Positions 33,153-42,518 of a stretch of DNA of 56,027 bases are shown one piece after another. Under the pieces are notes generated by a model that saw nothing but the letters and a program-made list of their open reading frames with translations, was not told the DNA's origin and did no database searches. The translations under genes were made by a program, and so were the position numbers. Source of the stretch: Lachnospiraceae bacterium (GTDB lineage: Bacteria; Bacillota; Clostridia; Lachnospirales; Lachnospiraceae); the NCBI GenBank assembly GCA_024692955.1, contig JAILLW010000075.1:1-56027 (forward strand), read 5' to 3'. Position 1 is the stretch's first letter, and each line of letters opens with the position of its first letter.

Positions 33153-36100
33153 CTATGAGAAAAGCCCCAGTATCCTCTTCCAGATGCTGCCCTTAAATGC
33201 CCGGGTCCCGATTTGAAACTTTATTGTCTGCCTGCCGCCGTATGAGCCTTTTCCAATGAGGGTCACCCTGGCGATCCCTTTCTTATTATGGTTTACATAA
33301 CTATTTTCGTCGATCTCAAAGTCAGTACCGTATTCCAGATACTCATTCCCGAGTTTCACGGATTTGAAATCTTCCGCGGAAAGTTTCACGGAACTGCCGT
33401 TAAAAGGCTTACTCCCTTTGAGTGTCACTTTCGCATTGGAAATGTCTTTCCCGGCTGCGAGAATACTGTATTCCAGATAAATGGTATTTAAGTTTTCATC
33501 TTCCGAAACATAGTTTCCTTTCGCCTTCACGGTCATCCGGATCCGGCTTCCGATATCCGGCCTTGAGATCTGATCCAGATAAGTCGGCGGATAAAGGTTT
33601 ACATAATTTCCAGTCGACGGATCGATACTGCCGACCAGAGCGTATTCCGTGATCTCATAATCCGTGCCTGCTTTCAGCAGTTTCCCGTCGGCGTCCGCGA
33701 TCACCGCGGATGCTTTATAATCACCCTTTTTGTTTGAATATGCCCTGTCATTTGCATAAGCATTGTCCTTAAGCGGGGAAAAGGGAGCCGGCGTAATCGT
33801 GAGCGGTACCTTGAAGCTTCCGGTGAAGCTCCCCGTTCCGGTGATGATCGCCACAGGCATCTTTGATGCAGGTGCTGTTGCGGAGAGATTCGAAGTATTC
33901 TGATATTTCACCTTGAAATCGACTCCTTCGGTCAATATCATATCATCCTCTTCGCCCTCGCCGTTCAGCCACTTCAGAGTGATCACAGGCTTCGCTCCGC
34001 TCTTTTTATAAGCGGCCGTAATCTCCTCACCATTATTAACTGTGACGGAATCGGACTTACTGCCACGTTCGCCGATCGATGCTTTCCCGATCTTGAAGGT
34101 CTTCTTTACCTTTCCGGTATATGCCCCTGTACCGGAAACGGTCATCGTTGCCGTTCCCGCATTGACATTCTTCGAGAAAGCTACCCGGTAATCATCTCCG
34201 GCCTTCAGTTCTTTCCCGCTTAGCGTTACCTTATAGCCTGTCGGGATCACTTCTTCTCCTGAATAAGGATATGTGGAAGCCAAACCAGTGATCTTTGCAC
34301 CTTTCAGATTCTTTCCGGTAATCTTAAAGGTTACCGTCTTTGTTCCGACGAGTGCGATCCCGTTCTCGTTCTGCTTGTTTCCAAGTCCCGTCAGGATGAT
34401 CGACGCCGTACCGATCTCACTGTTTTTTCGATAGGTTACTTTATAATCGACATTCTGGGTAAAGGTATATTTCTCCGTCTTCGACTTCTGCCAGGTCACG
34501 GTGAACGGAAGCGGTTTTCCCTTCTTATCAAGAATATTATCAACCGTGATATCCGTCCTTCCTTCTTCATCTTTCCGATAGGTCTGGGCAGGGATCGAGG
34601 GTACTTTCACAGAGTTCATCATTACCTGTGTGACTTCGCCGTCTTCCCCTTCCGCCGTCTTTCCGAGGATCGTCAGGGTGAGCTTCTTCGATCCGGTATA
34701 GTTCTTCTTTCCGGTAAGTGTCAGGGTATAGACCGTATCTTCATCTGCCGCGCCCTTAAAGGCGGTCTTATCATTTTTCGCGGTCTGGTATTCCTCAACA
34801 ACATAGTCCGTATTCAATTTCAGTTTCTTCCCGTTCCGGGTAAGTATCGGTGACGGTGTCTGCTTCTTCCCGTTATACTGAGCGGTCAGATCCGACGCAG
34901 AGAAAGACCCGGAGGACAGTTCCATCGGAAGGATCTTGAAGTAGATCGTCTTCTTTCCGGAATAGTTGCCTTTCATCTTGATCACGGCCTGCGGAGCCTT
35001 CTTCTTGTTGAATCCCTGCTCTCCTTCGCCGATCGTATAGGCGTTCTTGTTGTTCTTATAGGAAATCATATAATCTTTTCCTGCCGTCAGTTTTGTCTTC
35101 TGATCAAAGATCATAACTTCGGGCTTGATCGCGGAGCCGGTATAGGTCTGATCCGGAATGTCGACGACGAAGACATCATCCGCAACCTCGCTGAACTTCG
35201 CGTAGACTAAAACATCTTTATTCTCGACGCGGAAGCGGTATTCTTTCGCGGTGCTTACGGGGATTTCATCCGTTTCATTTTTATACCAACCGATGAATTG
35301 CGCCCCGGGCTCAGGCACCGCGGTAAGTTTCACATGATCGCCTTCCTGAATGACGCCTTCTCCGAGAACCGATCCGTCGCCATCTGAAACACGAACGGAA
35401 ACTTCATGTTCGGGTATTTCTCCGTTAATGGTTTTATCCGGATCGATTACGGCATTATTCTGTTTCAAGGTCTTCGTGCCGTCTTCCGTGATCGAAGCAG
35501 AATAGGTCGCCCCCGAAGTGACCGCCTTGTCATAATAAACTGTCTTATCAACAATTCCGCCTTCGCTGTAACTGTAGGAAGAAACGGAATAATCCATCGT
35601 ACCTTCATCGGTACCTGTGATTTCGATCGAAAAACCATCGTCATTCGGAAGAATGAATATCTTCTGCCCTTTATCATCGAGACAGCTCAGGATGGAGCTG
35701 CCGGGAATCTCCTGAGGAGCATCATTGATGATCGAGGCCACGATCTGCCCTTCCGAATTGCGAACAACAGCGTTCACAGGGCAGTTTAGTTTTGCGACAC
35801 CGTATTCGCCCGTGCTGAAATCGGGTTCTCCCTTTAAAGAAATCAGCCATGCGAAATTCACCTGCGGATCGTGCTCCTGCATGATTAATCCGAAACCGTA
35901 ACTGCTTGTTGTGGAATTATAGATTGCGGATTCCATATCTGATGTCAATCTGTTTGCGGTTCCGTTCCCATATGCTTTCGCAAGGTCCTTAAACCTGGGA
36001 AATGCACTGAGAATGAATGTATTATAGTCGCCGTTCGCGACGAATTTTCCGAGCAATTTGCATATCTCACTCTGCATCTCATCAACAAATGTTTCAACCG

Positions 36101-39100
36101 AGACAAACGCGTTCAGATTCTCGACGAATTCATCTTCCCATTCCGCCATGCTGTATCTTTCAGCCTTAAACATCTGATATACATACCCGTCTTCCTGTGG
36201 ATCATAGAACGGATTCAATAATTCAAAAGCATAATCCTTCAGGTTTCCGAATGAAAAACTGAATTTCACAAAATGGGAATTATCATAGGAATATCCCAGA
36301 AGGTCCTCATAAGTTTCCAGAAACCGTTCTTTTTTCGAAGAATAATCAGAACAGATCATATCTCCGGGCAGATAATAGGTTTTCCCGAAACGCCGGAATC
36401 CCCAATTGTCTCCGGCAAGCGGCACTTTGGGCACAATATCAGCCGGATTGATGATGTTTGTGATATTCTCATATCCGCTGACTCTTCCCGCCTGTGAGCA
36501 GGCAGGCGGCTCGAAACAGTATGCATAGACATCCTTTTTCTCGACACTTATTCTTGAATCTCCGGTGAAAAGCCCGTCATCGATACTTGCCGCAACCAGG
36601 TTCGTCGTTGCGCCGGCCCGACTGTATCCCGCGATTACGATTTTGACATCACCTGTGATGCCGGCTTTAGTGATATAGTTATTCAAATGACTTAAGACTG
36701 TCTGTGATGCGGTCATAAAGCCTTCGTGATATTGATGATTTCCCACATCCCCGTTGCTGAACCATTCGTTTTCATATCCGGCGCCCCTGGTTGCTATTGC
36801 GATCAGGGTATAATCTTTGGGAGAGCCGGATTCCATAACCGTAATCTCCTTACTTGCTATAAAAGAGCCGAATGTATATGTGTCGGGTTTGTATTTGTAA
36901 TCAAGGCTGTCTGAAAAATCGGAACAGGTAAATCCGAAGCTTGTCAGCATATCTCTTGCATTCTTCGCACCGTCTTTATATCCGTTCCAGGATCCGCCCT
37001 CATAGCTTTCAAAGCCTGCCATCGCAAGCCCCATGGCCCAGATCGTCCGCTTATGGTGATATTCGGTGGCTGATTCCGCAAAGTAGGCATCATTATATTC
37101 GAAATCATAGTTTAAATAGGCATCTCTCCCGACATGTTCATCTCGGATTCGAATTTTTCGAACCTCAGGTTTGCTCTCTGTTCTGAAATGCCATGCTTCA
37201 TGGCTTTCCGTATACGCATAGTAGTCTTCTTCCTCAAAAATCAGAAATCCTTCATCAATTTCAACGGTATACTCATGCCCATATTCCGGACCGGAGTTAC
37301 GAATGGTAAATGAAACCCTGCTTCCGTTCGCCTCGGCAGTTTTCTTCAACACTCCCGGCGAAGTCAGATCATAAACGGTTTCATTTGTTTCGTAATCAAC
37401 CAGCCGAATGGTCCCGGACAGGGTATCAAAACCCGAAACCGGTTTAGAGGTTTTAAATGAGATTTCCAGGTTGCGCCAGTTGCCCGCATCTTTGATCGAG
37501 ACCTCCGTTGCCCCATTTACCGGGATCAGATTCTCAAGAGCCACCCGCTTTTCAGGATCATATGTCCCCCAATGGGCATAGATCGTGGTATCTTCCACGA
37601 AAGCATATTCCTGCGTTATTCGCGTTCCGCCGTCGGCCTCGGTATACCATCCCATAAAGCGGGACTCATCTCGATAAGGGCGGGATGCATTCATAAGATT
37701 GCCATGCTTATTCGTTTTAACCTCGACGGATTGTTTCCCGTCCACGGTACCGCCGTTTGCATCAAGCGTGATCGTATATACGGAATTGCTGCCGATCGCA
37801 AAAATCGGATAGCGGTAATCTCCTGTCCCCATTGTCCAGACATCGCCGAAATCCCAGCCGGAATAGGTGGATGCCTGCTTCATCTCCGTATCCGAGTTCT
37901 TTTTGGCCTTATAAGCGGAATTGCTGCCTTTCCCGAACGGGGAAGAAGCCGTTCCGCCAAGATAATGCATTCCCCTGATCGAGGTGTTTGAAGTATTTCC
38001 CGTGATCTCACCGACGATCGCACCTACGACCGCGGAAGAATTGGTTTTCGTGATTTTCCCGACATTATAGCAGTTTTCGATCGTCAGTTTCGTTGTGCCT
38101 GTCCGGTTGCCGTCTTTCCTGTCATCTCCGAGAATACCTCCGACTCTGGAATTTGCTCTCTGACAGGAGATCTCACCTGCGTTATAACAGTTACTGATCA
38201 GGACCTCGTCGCTGTAAGCCGTCGAAAAAGTACCGAGAATTCCGCCCGATGGCGCAATGCCGGCATTCGAATTCTGATTGGTCAGTTTTCCGTAATTTGC
38301 ACACTTTTCAATCGTTGCGGAAGATGCCCTGCCGGCGATTCCGGATGCCGAATTCGAACTGATCTCCCCGTTATTCGTGCAACTTATGATCACACAGGAT
38401 TCCGCTTCATAAGTGATCCCCGCCGCTCTTCCGAAGTTGCATACGGCGGCATCCTGCGTCACTTCCCCGTTATTCACGCAGTTCATCATGGAATAGTCAT
38501 TATCATTTCCGATCCCGGTGAAACGCGTACAGATTCCGGCAGCGCTGTACCCGCCTTCGACCGGACCGTTATTCACACAGTTCACCATGGTCTTGTTTCC
38601 GCTTGCATTATGAGAGATCCCCGCGGCCGCACCATAGTCTGAGTGAACCAGGCCGTTATTGACACAGTCTTTCATCAGATACTCGGTACCCATATAAGCG
38701 CTGATCCCAGCTGCAAACGCAGAACTTGAATTGTATTTTTCGCCGTAGAAATTATAGATCTGCGCGGTTTTGGCAGTATAGCAGTTTTCTATCCGCGGAT
38801 TTTCATACCAGAGACTTCCGGCATATCCCGTCCAGCCGATCCCGACGATACCGATCTTGCAGGCACCGTAAAGATATCCTTCGATTCCGCAGTCGATGTA
38901 TTGGGTCGCGCTGTTGGTAATACCGGTAAGGATCCAGGTGTCGCTCGTCACATCCGCCTGCATCTTGAGTCCCTGCATCAGGGATCCGTTCGAGCAGAAG
39001 CAGCTTGCGATCGACTGCGTGCTCTCATTATTTGCGTAAAACTCTACATCTCCCTGCAAACTGCAGTCGATGCAGCGGTAGCAGCGACAAGCGAATACGC

Positions 39101-39929
39101 ACATATTCATGGAATTACTCTGATTCGTCAGATTATCGATCCGGATTTCAGCGCTCCAGATATTCAGGTTCCGGATCTCTCCGGCTATGAGAATGAACGC
39201 ATTCGCGGTAGTCCTCTTCCAGGAGCCTTCATTACTGTCCCTGAAGCGGATCTCATCCTGATAATTATCTTTTGTGATACGTATGGATATTCCGGCGATC
39301 TGATGATCATTTCCGTCAAAATACAGTGAGCTGCTTCCCCGGATCGGTTCCCATTCGCCTTCCAGTATCAGATTTTGTGTCAGCTTGAAATGCTCATGAT
39401 CATATCTCAGATCCTCATAGATCCTGTTATTCGCATCAACATCCGCATAGTATGCCCGCATCTTATCGAAGTCGGCTTCGCTCCCTATGAGGAATGGATT
39501 CTCTTTCGAACCGTCTCCGGAAAGGCAGGTCGTAAAGTCGATCAGATCACCGTCGCCATCGGGAGTAAGTTCGTTGAGAGCGTCCTCGTTGAGAGTATCT
39601 TCCGAAATCTCATCCTCATCCCCGGGCTTATCTTCCGCGATCTCGTCCTCAGCGATCTCATCTGCTACTGATCTTCTGTCCGGGTCTGCACTTTCCAGGG
39701 ATTCATTACTGCTTATTCGGTCTTCATATAATTCGTTCTTGGCATCATAGTCATCATATGTACGACCGTCTTCCGTACAGGTTTCTTCATTCGGGCCTTC
39801 TTCGGTAATGGTATTATCCGGCGCATTTTCCGCATAGGAAACAGCGCTCATGCTTCCTGCCAGCATTGCGCCGATCAGCATAGCGCAGATGGATTTATTT
39901 ATAAGATTTCGAAAATAAATATGTGACAT
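33153..39929 (-). CDS. giant secreted multidomain protein with lipase-like domain, paralogue 3
   Basis: This 2258-residue protein is first in transcription order. It has a signal peptide (cleavage after SYA, about residue 33), an acidic stretch with repeated EIAED units (90-125), GLUG-like repeats (about 195-650), an InlB-type repeat (718-788), an Ig-like domain, a lipase-like domain with Ser1103 (AGYSRAG), Asp1164 (NPADIVP) and His1353 (QEHDP), a divergent InlB-type repeat and seven Ig-like repeats. The hydrolase is clearly more diverged from the other two, above all between the Asp and His (about 1190-1345), where a substrate lid could lie. The start ATG at 39929 has a weak AAGG site and lies 35 bases after the last hairpin unit of the 53-bp array, which would be its leader or promoter region. 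Confidence 0.85.
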   Translation of the reverse strand: MSHIYFRNLINKSICAMLIGAMLAGSMSAVSYAENAPDNTITEEGPNEETCTEDGRTYDDYDAKNELYEDRISSNESLESADPDRRSVADEIAEDEIAEDKPGDEDEISEDTLNEDALNELTPDGDGDLIDFTTCLSGDGSKENPFLIGSEADFDKMRAYYADVDANNRIYEDLRYDHEHFKLTQNLILEGEWEPIRGSSSLYFDGNDHQIAGISIRITKDNYQDEIRFRDSNEGSWKRTTANAFILIAGEIRNLNIWSAEIRIDNLTNQSNSMNMCVFACRCYRCIDCSLQGDVEFYANNESTQSIASCFCSNGSLMQGLKMQADVTSDTWILTGITNSATQYIDCGIEGYLYGACKIGIVGIGWTGYAGSLWYENPRIENCYTAKTAQIYNFYGEKYNSSSAFAAGISAYMGTEYLMKDCVNNGLVHSDYGAAAGISHNASGNKTMVNCVNNGPVEGGYSAAGICTRFTGIGNDNDYSMMNCVNNGEVTQDAAVCNFGRAAGITYEAESCVIISCTNNGEISSNSASGIAGRASSATIEKCANYGKLTNQNSNAGIAPSGGILGTFSTAYSDEVLISNCYNAGEISCQRANSRVGGILGDDRKDGNRTGTTKLTIENCYNVGKITKTNSSAVVGAIVGEITGNTSNTSIRGMHYLGGTASSPFGKGSNSAYKAKKNSDTEMKQASTYSGWDFGDVWTMGTGDYRYPIFAIGSNSVYTITLDANGGTVDGKQSVEVKTNKHGNLMNASRPYRDESRFMGWYTEADGGTRITQEYAFVEDTTIYAHWGTYDPEKRVALENLIPVNGATEVSIKDAGNWRNLEISFKTSKPVSGFDTLSGTIRLVDYETNETVYDLTSPGVLKKTAEANGSRVSFTIRNSGPEYGHEYTVEIDEGFLIFEEEDYYAYTESHEAWHFRTESKPEVRKIRIRDEHVGRDAYLNYDFEYNDAYFAESATEYHHKRTIWAMGLAMAGFESYEGGSWNGYKDGAKNARDMLTSFGFTCSDFSDSLDYKYKPDTYTFGSFIASKEITVMESGSPKDYTLIAIATRGAGYENEWFSNGDVGNHQYHEGFMTASQTVLSHLNNYITKAGITGDVKIVIAGYSRAGATTNLVAASIDDGLFTGDSRISVEKKDVYAYCFEPPACSQAGRVSGYENITNIINPADIVPKVPLAGDNWGFRRFGKTYYLPGDMICSDYSSKKERFLETYEDLLGYSYDNSHFVKFSFSFGNLKDYAFELLNPFYDPQEDGYVYQMFKAERYSMAEWEDEFVENLNAFVSVETFVDEMQSEICKLLGKFVANGDYNTFILSAFPRFKDLAKAYGNGTANRLTSDMESAIYNSTTSSYGFGLIMQEHDPQVNFAWLISLKGEPDFSTGEYGVAKLNCPVNAVVRNSEGQIVASIINDAPQEIPGSSILSCLDDKGQKIFILPNDDGFSIEITGTDEGTMDYSVSSYSYSEGGIVDKTVYYDKAVTSGATYSASITEDGTKTLKQNNAVIDPDKTINGEIPEHEVSVRVSDGDGSVLGEGVIQEGDHVKLTAVPEPGAQFIGWYKNETDEIPVSTAKEYRFRVENKDVLVYAKFSEVADDVFVVDIPDQTYTGSAIKPEVMIFDQKTKLTAGKDYMISYKNNKNAYTIGEGEQGFNKKKAPQAVIKMKGNYSGKKTIYFKILPMELSSGSFSASDLTAQYNGKKQTPSPILTRNGKKLKLNTDYVVEEYQTAKNDKTAFKGAADEDTVYTLTLTGKKNYTGSKKLTLTILGKTAEGEDGEVTQVMMNSVKVPSIPAQTYRKDEEGRTDITVDNILDKKGKPLPFTVTWQKSKTEKYTFTQNVDYKVTYRKNSEIGTASIILTGLGNKQNENGIALVGTKTVTFKITGKNLKGAKITGLASTYPYSGEEVIPTGYKVTLSGKELKAGDDYRVAFSKNVNAGTATMTVSGTGAYTGKVKKTFKIGKASIGERGSKSDSVTVNNGEEITAAYKKSGAKPVITLKWLNGEGEEDDMILTEGVDFKVKYQNTSNLSATAPASKMPVAIITGTGSFTGSFKVPLTITPAPFSPLKDNAYANDRAYSNKKGDYKASAVIADADGKLLKAGTDYEITEYALVGSIDPSTGNYVNLYPPTYLDQISRPDIGSRIRMTVKAKGNYVSEDENLNTIYLEYSILAAGKDISNAKVTLKGSKPFNGSSVKLSAEDFKSVKLGNEYLEYGTDFEIDENSYVNHNKKGIARVTLIGKGSYGGRQTIKFQIGTRAFKGSIWKRILGLFS

Positions 39930-39964
39930 GATATATACCTTGCTTATCTTTCTTTCCCAGTATT

Positions 39965-40369
39965 CCCACTAAATCGATCATCCCTTCCATTTAGTGGGTA
40001 TTTTTCTTCTTGTTGTTCCCACCAAATCGACCATTCCTTTCATTTAGTGGGTATTTTCGCTCTTGTTGTTCCCACTAAATCGATCATCCCTTCCATTTAG
40101 TGGGTATTTTTCTTCTTGTTGTTCCCACTATATCGTCCATCTCTTTCATTTAGTGGGTATTTTCGCTCTTGTTGTTCCCACCAAATCGATCATCCCTATC
40201 ATTTAGTGGGAAGTTTTTCTCTTCTTGTTCCCACCAATTCAATCATCGCTTCCATTTAGTGGGTATTTTCGCTCTTATTGTTCCCACTAAATCGTTCATC
40301 CCTTCCATTTAGTGGGTATTTTCGCTCTAATTGTTCCCACAAAATTGATCATTCCTTCCATTTAGTGGG
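39965..40369. repeat. array of eight 53-bp hairpin units between miaB and giant gene 3
   Basis: Eight units start at 39965, 40018, 40071, 40124, 40177, 40230, 40283 and 40336, an exact 53-base period. Each holds CCCACTAAAT (or a close variant), about 14 variable bases, then ATTTAGTGGG, so each can form a 10-base-pair hairpin. The spacers alternate between two near-identical types (ending TTCTTCTTG or TCGCTCTTG). The ATTTAGTGGG arm is identical in all eight units. Three units have CCCACC in the other arm, which still pairs by G-T if the minus strand is the RNA. The gene-free region 39930-40422 holds this array and nothing else I can recognise. Confidence 0.9.
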
Positions 40370-40422
40370 TGTTTCCTCCGGCCACTGTCTTCAGCCGACA
40401 CGAACCGCAAGCATACTTTCAC

Positions 40423-41820
40423 TCAGATAACAATCTCCCCAAGATAGTAAAACCCCTTGCACTCCCTAAGTTCCACGGGCACGATCTGCCCGATCAACGA
40501 CGGCTCTCCAGGGAAATGTACGATCGTATTGTTCGAAAGCCGCCCGGTAAGGAGCGAAGGATCATGTTCATTGATCTCCTCAACGAGAGCATCCATTACC
40601 TGCCCTTCATACTTTGAGACCGCTTCCCTGGCCGTATCCTGCACGAGCTTAAGCAGCCGGTCAAAGCGCTCCTTGGTAAGTTTATCCGGCACCTGTTCCA
40701 TGGACGCGGCAGGGGTTCCCGTACGGGGCGAATAAATGAATGTAAAGGCATTATCAAACTTCACCCTGCGGATCACTTCAAGCGTATCCTCGATATCCTC
40801 ATCCGTCTCCCCCGGAAAACCGACGATGATGTCCGTCGTGATCGCAAGATCCGGGATCGCTTCACGGATACGAAGCGCCAGTTCCAGATACTGATCCTTC
40901 GTATAGCGCCGGTTCATGACCTCCAGCAGCTTCGTCGAACCGGACTGCAGGGGCAGGTGAAGATGGCGGCAGACTTTCGGAGTATCCCGCATCACGCGAA
41001 TGAGATCATCCGAGAGATCCTTCGGATGGGAAGTCATAAACCGGATCCTCTCGATCCCTTCGATCTCAGATACCATCGAAAGAAGTTCACTGAAGCTTAC
41101 CGGAACATCGAGGCCTTTCCCGTAGGAATTCACATTCTGTCCGAGCAGCATGACTTCTTTTACTCCGTCCGCTGCCAGGACCTCGATCTCCCTGAGGATA
41201 TCCTTCGGTTCTCTCGAGCGCTCCCTTCCTCTCACATAGGGAACGATGCAGTAACTGCAGAAATTGTCACAGCCGAACATGATATTGACACCGGATTTAA
41301 ACGGATATTTCCGTACGATCGGCAGATCCTCAACGATCGTTTCGGCCTTATCCCAAATCTCCACGACCATGGAGCCTTCTTCATACATCCTGCAAAGAAG
41401 CGACGCGAATCGATAGATATTGTGCGTTCCGAAGATCAGATCCACGAAAGAATAGCTTTTTTTGATCTTTTCGATCACGGAAGGCTCCTGCATCATGCAA
41501 CCGCAAAGAGCGATCTTCTTATCCGGATGCTTCTTTTTCATCGCATAAAGAGCGCCGAGCCTGCCGTAAACCCGCTGGTTCGCGTTGTCACGAACCGTAC
41601 AGGTATTATAGATCACAAAATCGGAAGCCTCATCTTCAGATAATTCGAAGCCGGCTTCCGACAGTATTCCGCTTAGTTTTTCGGAATCCCTGGCGTTCAT
41701 CTGGCAGCCGAAGGTGATGACGCAGGCCGTGATCTTACGGCCTTTCTCCTCTTCCATCCCCCGGACGATACTCTTAAGGCGCTCTACGGATTCCGTTTGA
41801 AGAAGTGCTTCGCTATTCAT
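40423..41820 (-). CDS. miaB: tRNA-2-methylthio-N6-dimethylallyladenosine synthase
   Basis: This 465-residue radical-SAM methylthiotransferase converts i6A37 to ms2i6A37 in tRNA. The N-terminal domain has the three Cys of the auxiliary [4Fe-4S] cluster (Cys39 in FGCQMN, then NTCTVR and ALCGCM). The radical-SAM motif is CDNFCSYC (near 186-193), and the C-terminus is a TRAM domain. A roughly 30-residue N-terminal extension precedes the core, as is common in clostridial MiaB. The ATG overlaps the stop of the gtrA-like gene (ATGA) and has GAGGA upstream. In related genomes miaB is usually followed directly by mutS; here three giant genes intervene. Confidence 0.96.
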   Translation of the reverse strand: MNSEALLQTESVERLKSIVRGMEEEKGRKITACVITFGCQMNARDSEKLSGILSEAGFELSEDEASDFVIYNTCTVRDNANQRVYGRLGALYAMKKKHPDKKIALCGCMMQEPSVIEKIKKSYSFVDLIFGTHNIYRFASLLCRMYEEGSMVVEIWDKAETIVEDLPIVRKYPFKSGVNIMFGCDNFCSYCIVPYVRGRERSREPKDILREIEVLAADGVKEVMLLGQNVNSYGKGLDVPVSFSELLSMVSEIEGIERIRFMTSHPKDLSDDLIRVMRDTPKVCRHLHLPLQSGSTKLLEVMNRRYTKDQYLELALRIREAIPDLAITTDIIVGFPGETDEDIEDTLEVIRRVKFDNAFTFIYSPRTGTPAASMEQVPDKLTKERFDRLLKLVQDTAREAVSKYEGQVMDALVEEINEHDPSLLTGRLSNNTIVHFPGEPSLIGQIVPVELRECKGFYYLGEIVI

Positions 41821-42362
41821 TCCTCGAAGCCTCCCGATTGCTCTTCGGAGACAATCCCGTTGTTTACTTCCGCTCCGCCGTCTTCTTCAACCGCGGAGGC
41901 TCCGCCTTTCGTCGGATCCTCCGTTTTCTTCGACTTAAAGATCCATAGCTTTGAAAGGATATAGTTCGTAACGATCACGACGAACTGGCCGATGAACTTA
42001 ACCACCAGCAGAGGAATGCCCTCGTTGTACCCAAGGAGCGTGCAGCCGATCCAGATGATGATATCTTCGAGTACCAGAGTAAAAAGCCTCGCAGCCGTAA
42101 AGGAAATGAATTCCCTGAAAAAAGCTTTCGCATTTTCGGTTTTGCTCCGGAACACGAAAAACTTGTTCGTGAAAAAGGTGAAGATCACGCAGATGATCCA
42201 GTTGATCGTATTCGCGAAGACTTCATTCCAGCCGAATACCGCCGCGAAGAGCCAGAAAAGGAACATACTGAGCAGGAACGCCACACCTCCCCAGAAAAGA
42301 TAGTCGATCCCCTCCCTGTGCTTCAGATAGATTCCCCATATTTTTTCGAACAGCTTTTTCAT
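41817..42362 (-). CDS. GtrA-family membrane protein
   Basis: This 181-residue protein has four hydrophobic segments and the GtrA patterns W-G-G-V-A-F, TNKFFVFRS and KFIGQFVVIVTNYILSKLWIF. GtrA proteins are small membrane proteins often proposed to flip or carry lipid-linked sugars for surface polysaccharide or teichoic acid glycosylation. The last 35 residues are acidic and look disordered. The gene is translationally coupled to miaB. A 156-base gap upstream separates it from the DUF5662 gene; I see no promoter I would defend there. Confidence 0.85.
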   Translation of the reverse strand: MKKLFEKIWGIYLKHREGIDYLFWGGVAFLLSMFLFWLFAAVFGWNEVFANTINWIICVIFTFFTNKFFVFRSKTENAKAFFREFISFTAARLFTLVLEDIIIWIGCTLLGYNEGIPLLVVKFIGQFVVIVTNYILSKLWIFKSKKTEDPTKGGASAVEEDGGAEVNNGIVSEEQSGGFEE

Positions 42363-42518
42363 AATATTTCGTTCCCGTCCTTTTGTATCACCCTAATTGC
42401 TTCCAATCGTCTTTCTATACTTTTCTGTCTTTCGAAGTGTTCTGATTTCGGGAGTCTCCTCACCTTATCCGGCTTTCTGTATTTCGACATCTCAAATGTC
42501 CGTACGCATTGCTCATCG

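Noticed and set aside
39965-40369. Possible CRISPR array
   Set aside because: The sequences between the conserved arms are near copies of each other, not unique spacers, the unit is a 53-base tandem repeat, and no cas genes are present.
42363-42518. Promoter or riboswitch upstream of the gtrA-like gene
   Set aside because: No defensible -35/-10 pair or conserved structure could be recognised in this gap.
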